The notes beneath the pieces were generated by a model, which saw only the letters and a program-made list of their open reading frames with translations, ran no database searches and was not told the DNA's origin. A DNA stretch of 64,000 bases from Undibacterium sp. 5I1 (GTDB lineage: Bacteria > Pseudomonadota > Gammaproteobacteria > Burkholderiales > Burkholderiaceae_D): NCBI RefSeq assembly GCF_034314085.1, contig NZ_JAVIWI010000001.1:3100001-3164000 (forward strand). Reading direction: 5' to 3'. The translations under genes were made by a program, and so were the position numbers. Below are positions 27,387-35,770 of this stretch, one piece after another. Position 1 is the first letter of the stretch, and each line of letters starts with the position of its first letter.

Positions 27387-27776
27387 TCAGGACTTAGGAC
27401 AATACAGGTCATACAAAAGCTGCAATAAATGCAGTACTTTTGGGTCGGCGACAGAGTAATAAATGCGCTTTCCGTCACGCCGCGTATCGACTAAACCTTC
27501 GGTTCGCAGCACGCCCAATTGCTGCGACAAGCTGGGTTGATGCAGATCTAGCAGCTCTTCCAGCTGGCTGACAGACTTTTCACCCTGACTAAGCTGGCAC
27601 AGCAGCAGTAAGCGATCTTCATTGCCCAAAGCACGCAAGGTGCTGCTGGCAGCTTGCGCAGCGACACGCATTTGCGCAATATCAAACGCATGTCCGGCTG
27701 GCTCTGTTGATTCTGTTGATTCTGTTGATTCTGTTGATTCTGTTGATTCTATTGATTCTGTTGTTTGGGTAGTCAT
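27387..27776 (-). CDS. ArsR-family sulfide/persulfide-responsive repressor (BigR/SqrR type)
   Basis: A 129-aa winged-helix repressor. Residues about 40-125 are the ArsR domain, with recognition helix HQPSLSQQLGVLRTEGLV. Cys60 in helix 2 (LLLLCQLS) and Cys126 near the end (LYDLYCPKS) match the cysteine pair that forms a di- or tetrasulfide in BigR, SqrR and YgaV, so it probably senses reactive sulfur rather than metals. The N-terminal 28 residues are unusual: a run of EST tripeptides encoded by a 9-bp tandem repeat. It is divergent from the persulfide-dioxygenase-like gene and heads the transporter operon, the usual autoregulated arrangement. Confidence 0.88.
   Translation of the reverse strand: MTTQTTESIESTESTESTESTESTEPAGHAFDIAQMRVAAQAASSTLRALGNEDRLLLLCQLSQGEKSVSQLEELLDLHQPSLSQQLGVLRTEGLVDTRRDGKRIYYSVADPKVLHLLQLLYDLYCPKS
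27703..27765. repeat. Seven-unit 9-bp tandem repeat in the repressor gene
   Basis: Seven copies of TCTGTTGAT (the sixth is TCTATTGAT and the seventh ends TT) encode Glu-Ser-Thr repeats at the N-terminus of the ArsR-type protein. The unit is a multiple of three, so changes in copy number would vary protein length without shifting the frame. Confidence 0.9.
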
Positions 27777-27800
27777 AGCAGCTCGTTACAATTTACTTGA

Positions 27801-27828
27801 TTACATTATATAATTTGATATTATGTAA
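27801..27828. promoter_or_regulatory. AT-rich inverted repeat, candidate BigR-type operator
   Basis: TTACATTATAT (27801-27811) and ATATTATGTAA (27818-27828) form an imperfect dyad (10 of 11 matches) with a 6-bp centre. It lies in the 95-bp gap between the divergent repressor and hydrolase genes, where an ArsR-family dimer regulating both would bind. Confidence 0.55.
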
Positions 27829-27871
27829 GTCAAAAGAATATTTACCCCCGATCATTAGGAATGAGGAAATC

Positions 27872-28744
27872 ATGTCCGTGCAATTACAAAGCTTCTTTGA
27901 TGCCACCACTTGCACCGCGACTTATGTGGTCTTTGATAAGGTAGCAGGCAAAACTAGCGGTCATGCTGCCGTGATCGACAGCGTCCTCAATTACGATCCC
28001 AAATCCGGGCGCACCAGTACCGCAGGTGCAGATCAGATTGTGGAATTTATTCGCAGCCAGCAATTGCAACTTGATTGGATATTAGAAACCCACGCGCATG
28101 CCGATCACTTATCGGCTGCACATTATTTGCGCCAGCAGTTAGGCGGCAAAATTGCGATTGGCGCACATATCCGTCAGGTACAAACAGTATTTAAAAAGCT
28201 ATTCCATCTGGAGCCGGACTTCGCGGTTGATGGTTCGCAATTTGATGTGCTGTTTGAGGAGGATGAAGAATTCCAGATCGGCAATTTGACCGCCAAGGCC
28301 TTATATGTGCCTGGCCACACCCCAGCAGATATGGCATACCAGATCGGCGATATGGTTTTTGTCGGCGACACTTTATTTATGCCCGATGTCGGCACGGCGC
28401 GTTGCGACTTCCCGGGTGGCGATGCGCACTTACTGTATCGCTCCATCCAAAAACTATTATCGCTGCCGGAATCGACACGCCTCATGATGTGCCACGACTA
28501 CCCACCGACCAACCGCGCAATCCGCTTAGAAACCAGTGTGGCCGAGCAAAGGATTAATAACATTCACGTACATGACGGCATCAGTGAGGCCGCGTTTGTA
28601 GCAATGCGCAACAAGCGCGATGCGGGTTTAGAGATGCCAATATTAATTTTGCCGTCGGTGCAAATCAATATCCGCGCTGGTGCTTTTCCGACAGCGGAAG
28701 AAAACGGGATTAGCTACTTAAAAATCCCGCTCAATGGCATATGA
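27872..28744 (+). CDS. MBL-fold persulfide dioxygenase-like hydrolase (Blh/ETHE1 type)
   Basis: This 290-aa metallo-beta-lactamase-fold enzyme has the metal-binding motif ETHAHADHL (His74, His76, Asp78, His79) and further His/Asp ligands in VPGHTPADM, VGDTLF and MCHDY. In this family a mononuclear iron oxidises glutathione persulfide to sulfite, and the BigR-linked member is Blh. The ATG at 27872 has a good ribosome site (gagga); an upstream in-frame ATG at 27797 overlaps the operator region and is unlikely. It is divergent from the repressor. With TauE and YeeE proteins it makes a sulfide detoxification module. Confidence 0.9.
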   Translation: MSVQLQSFFDATTCTATYVVFDKVAGKTSGHAAVIDSVLNYDPKSGRTSTAGADQIVEFIRSQQLQLDWILETHAHADHLSAAHYLRQQLGGKIAIGAHIRQVQTVFKKLFHLEPDFAVDGSQFDVLFEEDEEFQIGNLTAKALYVPGHTPADMAYQIGDMVFVGDTLFMPDVGTARCDFPGGDAHLLYRSIQKLLSLPESTRLMMCHDYPPTNRAIRLETSVAEQRINNIHVHDGISEAAFVAMRNKRDAGLEMPILILPSVQINIRAGAFPTAEENGISYLKIPLNGI

Positions 28745-28778
28745 AGTTTTCTACATATAGTTTTCTACATATAGTTTT
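28744..28778 (+). repeat. Short tandem repeat after the MBL gene
   Basis: The 17-bp unit AGTTTTCTACATATAGT-like sequence occurs twice in a row and begins a third time, just after the stop codon. It separates the hydrolase gene from the convergent CNNM gene. Confidence 0.5.
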
Positions 28779-28811
28779 TTACTGCAGCGTCGCCAGATTT
28801 ATTCACCAGTT

Positions 28812-30125
28812 TTATGTGCTCTCGACGAGCTCTTTAGGATAAATTCTGACCAGCACTATCCGTGGGCCATTCATTTTTTTCACTACCGCATCAAATTGTG
28901 GGAAGCCAATTTTTTGGCCCTCAATCGGTAAATCGCCCAAGGTATGCATGATTAAACCGCCGATAGATTCGACCTCTTCGCTATCGATGTCGATGCCGAG
29001 TGCAATGCCCAGAGTAAACAAAGGCAAACTGCCTTTGCCCATCATAGTACCGTCGTCCAACGTGACCCAATCGTTTTCATTCAAGCGGAATTCGTCACGG
29101 ATTTGTCCAACCAAAGCGCCTAGCAAATTATCTAAAGTCAAAAAGCCCAGCGGCTTATTGTCTTTGTAACCGACGATCGCAAAATGCGGCGCACCTTTAC
29201 GAAAGCGCCGGAATAATTCCAATGCCGGCATGGTCGGCGGAACAAATTCTACATAGCGCAAATGGCTGGTTAATTCATCTAACGATTTACCGCTTTGCTG
29301 CGCCAGAAATAAATCCTTCAGATGCAACATACCAAGGACTGTTTTGCCATCTGCCTCCAGATACGGATAACGGCTGAAGCGATTGCGATACGCAGTTTCC
29401 ATATTCTGCGCCAAGGTTTTGTCCTTATACATCGCCACTACTTCGCTAAATGGACGCATCAGGTCAGAGACTTCCAGATCACCAAAATCCAGCATCTGCG
29501 CCATGATGCTCCACTCATCTGGCGTCAGTTTTTTACTGCCATGGCTGCCGCGCAAAATCAGCTTTAGTTCGTCCGGCGAGTAATGTGTATCGCCACCATG
29601 TGCGGCATCTAAGCCAACCCAGGTCAAAACTTTATTGGCGCTGGCATTGAGCGCCCAGATAACCGGGTACATCGTCCAATAAAATAAATACAGCGCGGGT
29701 GCAGTCCACAACGATACGGTCTCTGGCATACGGATCGCCATCGATTTTGGCGCCAGTTCACCAATCACAATATGTAAAAAGGAGATGACGAAGAAGGCAA
29801 AAATGAAGGAAATGCCATGAATCAATTCTACCGAGACGACGCCAACGGCAACCAGCAGAGGCTCAAGCAAGCGGGCAAACGCGGGTTCACCTATCCAACC
29901 CAGACCCAAAGACGCCAGCGTAATACCAAGCTGGCAGGCCGATAAATAAGAATCCAGATGTTGATGCACGGTACCAAGTAAGCGTCCACGCACGCCGCCG
30001 GTTTTGGCAATACTGCGCACTCTGGTTTGACGCAATTTGACCAACCCAAATTCGGCGGCCACAAAAAAACCATTCAACACCACCAAAAACAAGGCGGCGA
30101 TTACGAGCAAAAGATTATCCAACAC
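28812..30125 (-). CDS. CNNM/CorC-type hemolysin family membrane protein
   Basis: This 437-aa protein has the CNNM (DUF21) membrane domain in residues about 1-190, a CBS pair (about 210-330, with MRPFSEVVAMYKDKT and MLHLKDLFLA) and a C-terminal CorC_HlyC domain (about 345-430, with ESIGGLIMHTLGDLPIEG). Members of the family act in Mg2+ or Co2+ homeostasis; the hemolysin name is historical. It is monocistronic and divergent from the Gcr gene. The 474 bp between them hold repeat copy E and nothing else I can identify. Confidence 0.9.
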   Translation of the reverse strand: MLDNLLLVIAALFLVVLNGFFVAAEFGLVKLRQTRVRSIAKTGGVRGRLLGTVHQHLDSYLSACQLGITLASLGLGWIGEPAFARLLEPLLVAVGVVSVELIHGISFIFAFFVISFLHIVIGELAPKSMAIRMPETVSLWTAPALYLFYWTMYPVIWALNASANKVLTWVGLDAAHGGDTHYSPDELKLILRGSHGSKKLTPDEWSIMAQMLDFGDLEVSDLMRPFSEVVAMYKDKTLAQNMETAYRNRFSRYPYLEADGKTVLGMLHLKDLFLAQQSGKSLDELTSHLRYVEFVPPTMPALELFRRFRKGAPHFAIVGYKDNKPLGFLTLDNLLGALVGQIRDEFRLNENDWVTLDDGTMMGKGSLPLFTLGIALGIDIDSEEVESIGGLIMHTLGDLPIEGQKIGFPQFDAVVKKMNGPRIVLVRIYPKELVEST

Positions 30126-30247
30126 AAACTTTCTGTCAACGAACCAACCGCTAATGTAGACTAGATTGAGGGAACTTGCCTAGTAATTGAGGTGTCAATA
30201 TGCGCTTACTAAGCAAGTATCGCTTGAAAATTGCTATGGTCGCCAAT

Positions 30248-30331
30248 ATATACTCGGATCAAGTATATTTAAGTTGTCCATAGAATCACTGGACAGTAGG
30301 CATATTTTTCAATAAAAATAGGGGAGTATAT
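30248..30331 (+). repeat. 84-bp dispersed repeat, copy E
   Basis: A complete copy with ATATACTC / GAGTATAT ends, hairpin I ATACT/AGTAT, hairpin II TGTCCA/TGGACA and hairpin III TATTTTT / AAAAATA. It is located between the divergent CNNM and Gcr genes, about 120 bp upstream of the former and 270 bp from the latter. Confidence 0.92.
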
Positions 30332-30599
30332 TGAAAATACTAGAAAAAACCGGCTCGGACAGATTAAATCAGATAGCATAAAAATACTGGCAGCAGCGAA
30401 CATAGACAGACGTCGCATTCCGTAGCTGCAAGCTTGGCGTACAGAAAAATTCGGACTGTATCCTTAGGACTTTTACTGGTTTCGCGACCGCTCTCTACTC
30501 ATCCCTGAGCTTACTTCCGCACATAATTATCGGCACTTAGTTACAAGCAATCGTGCCAAGATGACATAGAATCCGACAAAGCTCATCCGCAAGAAAGAA

Positions 30600-32678
30600 A
30601 TGGAGAAAACATTGTCTATCGACAGCATCCTTATTCGCATCTCTCAAATCAGACAGCAAGACCCACTCTATCGAGATATAGATTGTTTGCGTGATCTGGT
30701 CGCAGCGCTACGCCCTCCTCGCGTCCACAATATTGGGCAAGCTACCGACAATATCCGTGCGCTGTGCTACCTGTTAAAGCAACATCCGGATTGGGCGCGC
30801 AGCCTGCGTGAATACATCGCGCAAGTGATCACGACCCGCAAATTGGTACATCTGTTTACCGACACTGGCATCACCCAAAACAAAGGATTTTGGGGTGCCG
30901 CCTGGCATCAATTGGCAGAGAAATTTTTGCCGCCGCTGGTCAATGACGACTACCTTAAAGATTTGTTCGGTCAACTATTTAATAACGCCAACGACTATCG
31001 CTGGGTATCGGGCGTCAGTGATGAAGTCTGGCTAGAGTTATTCATGAGTCTGGGTTTTAGAGTCTCCAACCCACGTCCGATCTATGCCGCAATGACGCAA
31101 GAAGTACTCAGCGCCGTACAAGTCTTGTCTTACCGTATCACTACGATTGGCCTAGAGGCAGAACTGGTCAGAAATTATCCAGATATAGAACGTTTTGAAT
31201 CGCCATTTTTACGCCAGAACGACGCCATCAACGATTACATTGTTGGTCATAGTGATTGGTTAATCGATAAAGAAATAAGCCGCGAAGACAGTTTGCATAT
31301 CGAAGTGTTACTGACGCAGTGTGAAGAAGTCGTAATCAAAATCAGACGTACCGCAGCGATGCAAGGCGTGTCCGTCAGCCTGACGCGTTTGCTGTTACGC
31401 CTGACACAAAGTATCGAGCGCTTACGGATTTTATTAACACTGCTGGATACCCGCAGCGCCAAATCTGCGGCGATGATCGGGGTCGCGCTGTTAAAAGAAC
31501 TGGTATTAGCCGATAACAAAAACGGCAGTATCCGGGACCTAATCCAAACCAACACCGAATTACTGTCATTGCAAGTCACTGAGCATGCTGGTAAGAGCGG
31601 TGAACATTACGTCACGACCAATCGCAAAGAATGGTACGAAATGATGCGCTCGGCAATGGGCGCGGGATTTATTGTCGGCTTTATGGCGATGATCAAAATC
31701 CTGTTTGGCAAATTGATCATGGCACCGTTTGGCTATGCCGTTTTATATAGCCTAAACTATTCATTCGGATTTATGTTTGTGCATGTCTTGCACTTTACGA
31801 TTGCGACCAAACAGCCTGCGATGACCGCTGCACTCATCGCCAAATCAATTGATAAAGGCAAGCAAAAACTCGATGAACTAGTCGAGCTGATTGTACAAGT
31901 ATTACGTTCACAATTTATTGCGATTCTCGGTAACGTCGGGATTGCGATCCCGACTGCCTTTGCGATTGCCTGGGCATGGTTTGCGATCTCTGGTCATCAC
32001 ATGGTGACGGTCGATAAAGCCCACCACTTACTGCAGGATATTGACCCTATCCACAGTCTGGCACTTCCGCATGCGGCAATTGCCGGCGTGTGCTTGTTTT
32101 TGTCTGGATTGATTTCGGGCTATTACGATAATAAAGCAGCCTATTCGCGCATACCAGAACGCTTGCGCCAATTACGTTGGTTAAGAGCGATTTTGGGCGA
32201 ATCACGCTTGCATAAAATGACCAACTATATCGGCAATAATCTGGGGGCATTAGCAGGTAATTTTTTCTTCGGTGTGATGTTGGGTACGATCGGTCAGTTG
32301 GGCGTGTTCTTTGGATTGCCGATTGATATTCGCCACATCACTTTCTCCAGTGCTAACTTTGCTTTTGCACTCGTGGCGATGGACAACCATATGCCTTGGC
32401 AAGTTGTGCTCACTTCACTTTCAGGTATTTTATTGGTAGGTCTGACCAATTTAGGTGTGAGTTTTTCACTCGCGATGATGGTTGCCTTACGGTCTAAGCG
32501 CGTGAGTTTTGGCCAAGGCCGGGCTCTGAATAAAATGCTGTGGAAGCGGTTTTTGTCAGGCACCAGAGACTTCTTCTTACCGCCGAAAGAAACACATAGT
32601 AGTGCAGCAGAAACTGTAGGTGAGCTAACTACAAAGGAGCAACATTCTGAAGACGAAAAATCGATTGATCAAAAATAA
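30600..32678 (+). CDS. Gcr-like protein annotated as site-specific recombinase; membrane protein
   Basis: The 692-aa protein belongs to the family named after gonococcal Gcr and generally labelled site-specific recombinase. The N-terminal half (about 1-330) is soluble and helical. The C-terminal half (about 345-640) has at least six hydrophobic segments (for example AGFIVGFMAMIKILFGKLI and NLGALAGNFFFGVMLGTIGQ). I see no tyrosine recombinase RHRY, serine recombinase or DDE residues. A membrane protein is therefore the better description, and the recombinase label should be treated with caution. The C-terminus is a charged tail. It is monocistronic. Confidence 0.8.
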   Translation: MEKTLSIDSILIRISQIRQQDPLYRDIDCLRDLVAALRPPRVHNIGQATDNIRALCYLLKQHPDWARSLREYIAQVITTRKLVHLFTDTGITQNKGFWGAAWHQLAEKFLPPLVNDDYLKDLFGQLFNNANDYRWVSGVSDEVWLELFMSLGFRVSNPRPIYAAMTQEVLSAVQVLSYRITTIGLEAELVRNYPDIERFESPFLRQNDAINDYIVGHSDWLIDKEISREDSLHIEVLLTQCEEVVIKIRRTAAMQGVSVSLTRLLLRLTQSIERLRILLTLLDTRSAKSAAMIGVALLKELVLADNKNGSIRDLIQTNTELLSLQVTEHAGKSGEHYVTTNRKEWYEMMRSAMGAGFIVGFMAMIKILFGKLIMAPFGYAVLYSLNYSFGFMFVHVLHFTIATKQPAMTAALIAKSIDKGKQKLDELVELIVQVLRSQFIAILGNVGIAIPTAFAIAWAWFAISGHHMVTVDKAHHLLQDIDPIHSLALPHAAIAGVCLFLSGLISGYYDNKAAYSRIPERLRQLRWLRAILGESRLHKMTNYIGNNLGALAGNFFFGVMLGTIGQLGVFFGLPIDIRHITFSSANFAFALVAMDNHMPWQVVLTSLSGILLVGLTNLGVSFSLAMMVALRSKRVSFGQGRALNKMLWKRFLSGTRDFFLPPKETHSSAAETVGELTTKEQHSEDEKSIDQK

Positions 32679-32739
32679 CGTCAAAGATCATAAACTAAAC
32701 GCTGTCCCATAATTTGGGATCTACGCAAAAACTGAAACC

Positions 32740-32880
32740 CATGACCACAGAGGCTCAGTGACACGGATGCACATAGATATAGAGTAACAACAGAGCAAGA
32801 GAAAGGTTGGTTTTCACTGTTCTCTTGCTGTTCTCTTGCTGTTCTCTGTGCCGCTGTGTTGAAAGGTCTTGATGTAAAAG
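32740..32880. repeat. Imperfect large stem with 12-bp tandem repeats between convergent genes
   Basis: CTCTTGCTGTT-type 12-bp units occur two to three times at 32817-32850 and pair with AACAGAGCAAGAGAA at 32789-32803. Outside them, CCACAGAGGCTCAGTG pairs imperfectly with CTCTGTGCCGCTGTG. This resembles the CACAGAG-type intergenic sequence common in proteobacterial genomes. It lies between the convergent Gcr and GH127 genes and may act as a transcript end. Confidence 0.5.
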
Positions 32881-32929
32881 CAGGTTAGAGTTTTTGATAC
32901 TCAAATGATGGCGACGAAGAGTGATTTTT

Positions 32930-35344
32930 CTAAGCCCTCAGCTTGCTAATCTCCATAATCCGACACGAGAATGCCGGGCCAGCAGTGTAACCTGTCTCAG
33001 GCTGAAACCTGACGATCACATGGGATTTACCAGCACTGAGTGCTTCAGGAATAGTATAGGTTTGATCGAAAAATACACCCGGCTGGCGTCCATTAAGTTC
33101 AACTTTAGCTATTTCTTGTTGGTCGACCAAAATCGAGAAGCGCCGGTTGCGTTCTTCGCCCCAATAAGTTGCTTGTAATTCCAGCTTACCTGGTTTTACT
33201 TTCATCTTGAACGAAAAGAATCCGCCTGTGCGCGCATCCCGCCCATTGCGGCCACGATAAGAAACCGGATAAGAGATAGCTGATTCCAGTTGATGATCTC
33301 GTTCTGCCTGCATCTCGCCCAGATGCATGATATCCACTGATCGTTCTGCGATCGCCTTCAATTCTGCCAGTTCTTTGTGATATTGATCGGCCGCGACTAA
33401 CCACTGGGCATCGGTAAAACGATTAAAGTAGACTGCTGCGCGTCGCTCATACATCGCATAAAACGGCTGCAAGCGCAAATCTTCCGGGCGCATGATGCCA
33501 GTGCTTTGATATTGCGCTTTGCTGCCATCCACCGGAGTGATTTTTTCTAATAACTTCGCACCTACCAATGCTGGTGCCTGCCCTTTGTAGTCTTTGTCTG
33601 CTGCGCCGAGATCCGCTGCCATCACAAGTGGTCCACGCACAAATGCGACGATACTTTCATCTTCTTTTGCTGGCTGTCCCAGCGCGTTTTCAAAACGCAT
33701 GGTGATCGGTAATTGTAATCGTATCTTATCGTTCTTTTTCCAGCGCCGGTATATCAAACAATAGCCATTTTGCAGAGAAGGCTTGATGATTTCATCATTG
33801 ACTCTTAACGAGAAATCCTTGGCCCAGCCGGGTATCCGCAAGGCGATTGCAAATGGTTTTGCTTCTTGCGTTTTGTCGAGATTCAGCTGGATATTGCCCT
33901 CGAAAGGATAATGTGTTGTCATCGTCAAGTTGACCGCCTGTTCGCGCCAATTCAGGCTCGAAGGGATATACAGATTGACGAATAAACAGTCTTTATGTGA
34001 CCAGTAAATACTGTCGCCATGTTTGGCATGACTTTCCATACCGGATAACACACAACACCAAAAACTGTCTTCTTCTGTCGAAAACTCGCGCGGCATGCCC
34101 GACATCAGCGGCGTCATGTAGGTGAACATGCCGGTCTTAGGATTTTGATGCGCAAGGATATGGTTGATATGACCGCGTTCGTAAAAATCAAAGTAGGCTG
34201 CATTCGGACGCCAGCTAAAAAGGTGGCGCGTCAGCTTTAGCATATTGTAGGTGCCACACGCTTCACACGTTTGTTCAGAAATATGCTGGTGCACGGTGTC
34301 TGGCGCGTTAAAATATTCTCGGTCACCGTGCCCACCGATGACGTAACTATGATGTTGGGTCACACTTTCCCAAAACTGGATAGCGGCTTTTTCATAACCG
34401 CGCTCGCCAGTAATTTCAGCAAGACGGGCGAGACCAATTAACTTAGGAATTTGTGTGTTGGCGTGCAAGTTTGCTAGTTCGTCACGACCTTCACGCATCG
34501 GTACCATGGTTTTATTATGGTAGAGACGCTCTGCCAGTTTTAGCCAGCGCACATCTTTGCTGCGTACATATAGTTCTGCGAAACTCTCATTAATACCGCC
34601 ATGTTCGCAATTAAGTACTTGTTGCACTTGTTCATCGTTGAGGGCAGCAAATACTTTATCAATGTAGGCAGCGAGTTTGAGTGCCACCGGTAATGCCTGG
34701 GTGTTGCCGCATAAAGATTGAGCATCAAGCAAACCCGCGAAAAGTTTGTGCCAGTTATAGAAAGGCACCCAACATCCGTTTAAATCGAATCCCGCTGAAT
34801 GAATGTTTCCCGCCATAATTTCAGGGAAAATTTCTTTACCGTCGACGATCTCACCTGACTTTCGTTTGCGCATAAAGCCGGCAATGTAGCCCGCACTATC
34901 ACCGCTGCCTTGAGCGTTTTGCGCAAGTTCTAGTTCGTTGAAAATATAGTCCACTCTCTTACGCATCTCGCTGTCGCCAGTTTGCGCGTACATCAACGAG
35001 AGTGCCGTAAGGTAGTGTCCCAAAGCTTCACCCGCAATGGTGTCTGCTTCCCAGCCACCATAGGCTTTATCTTTTACAGGCAATCCGGCAAATTGATGAT
35101 AATTGTGTAAAAAGCGATCTGGCTTAAGGCGCAGTAAGTAAGCCTTATTGGCGACTACAGCATCATAATAAGGTGAGGGCAATAACCTGACTTGCTCTAG
35201 TGATATCGGAGCTGCTTTTTTGGGTAACTCAAACGGATAAGTTAGTTTGATGACTGGCGACGCGCTCGCAAACGACGTGAGAAAGGCACTGCCAGCGATA
35301 CCTTGAAGCATTTGACGACGTGGCAGGTTTTTGGGCTTAGCCAT
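32930..35344 (-). CDS. GH127 beta-L-arabinofuranosidase, Tat-exported
   Basis: This 804-aa glycoside hydrolase family 127 enzyme cleaves beta-linked L-arabinofuranose from plant glycans or glycoproteins. Its catalytic zinc-cysteine site is intact: the Glu-x-Cys pair in TCEACGTYNML near residue 361 and the Cys-Cys pair in FWCCVLSGMESHAKHGDSIY near residue 429, with the second cysteine or its partner acting as nucleophile. The (alpha/alpha)6 barrel covers about residues 50-460, and beta domains follow. The N-terminus PRRQMLQGIAGSAFLTSFAS is a Tat signal, so it is exported folded. No other glycan-use gene is adjacent, so it is an isolated enzyme. Confidence 0.9.
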   Translation of the reverse strand: MAKPKNLPRRQMLQGIAGSAFLTSFASASPVIKLTYPFELPKKAAPISLEQVRLLPSPYYDAVVANKAYLLRLKPDRFLHNYHQFAGLPVKDKAYGGWEADTIAGEALGHYLTALSLMYAQTGDSEMRKRVDYIFNELELAQNAQGSGDSAGYIAGFMRKRKSGEIVDGKEIFPEIMAGNIHSAGFDLNGCWVPFYNWHKLFAGLLDAQSLCGNTQALPVALKLAAYIDKVFAALNDEQVQQVLNCEHGGINESFAELYVRSKDVRWLKLAERLYHNKTMVPMREGRDELANLHANTQIPKLIGLARLAEITGERGYEKAAIQFWESVTQHHSYVIGGHGDREYFNAPDTVHQHISEQTCEACGTYNMLKLTRHLFSWRPNAAYFDFYERGHINHILAHQNPKTGMFTYMTPLMSGMPREFSTEEDSFWCCVLSGMESHAKHGDSIYWSHKDCLFVNLYIPSSLNWREQAVNLTMTTHYPFEGNIQLNLDKTQEAKPFAIALRIPGWAKDFSLRVNDEIIKPSLQNGYCLIYRRWKKNDKIRLQLPITMRFENALGQPAKEDESIVAFVRGPLVMAADLGAADKDYKGQAPALVGAKLLEKITPVDGSKAQYQSTGIMRPEDLRLQPFYAMYERRAAVYFNRFTDAQWLVAADQYHKELAELKAIAERSVDIMHLGEMQAERDHQLESAISYPVSYRGRNGRDARTGGFFSFKMKVKPGKLELQATYWGEERNRRFSILVDQQEIAKVELNGRQPGVFFDQTYTIPEALSAGKSHVIVRFQPETGYTAGPAFSCRIMEISKLRA

Positions 35345-35770
35345 AATTTATCAACTTTCTTATTTACCGGATAATTTTTTAGATTAATGAATTTGCTTCA
35401 CCTGGAGATCTCCACATGAGATTTTAAATGAGAGTTGTTTTAGTGCAAGCTAATTTAATGAGATACCCCCCCGGCTTTGCTGGAGGTAGTTTAATTTCAG
35501 GTGAACAAGCATCATATGGAAAGCGTACTATCAGTGAGTTAGAAACGAAGTTGAAAACTAAGTAAGGAACTAAGTTAGAAACGTTTTCACTTAAAAGACC
35601 ATGATATTTAGCGGCGTTAGTTTTTCAAAAAATATTAGTAATATTAGTAATAAAACGTCAACCTGAATGAGCATGATCGCGTTATTGTCGTGGCTTCATT
35701 TTTACGTATGCCCAAGCCTTAAGCATTGCACGGGTATCACGTCCATTACAATTCGACATCAAGGATTTTC
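35345..35770. other. Intergenic region between GH127 and the TPR gene
   Basis: These divergent genes are separated by 426 AT-rich bases. I see a CTGGAGATCTCCA palindrome near 35403, a run of seven C at 35465, partial repeats of TTAGAAACG near 35539-35582 and TATTAGTAA twice near 35633-35650. No gene or convincing promoter could be assigned. Confidence 0.4.

Noticed and set aside
27703..27765. Short direct repeats resembling a CRISPR
   Set aside because: Units are 9 bp without spacers and lie in frame inside an ArsR-family gene.
30600..32678. Mobile island marked by a site-specific recombinase gene
   Set aside because: The Gcr-like protein lacks recombinase residues, and no att-like repeats or cargo boundaries are seen around it.
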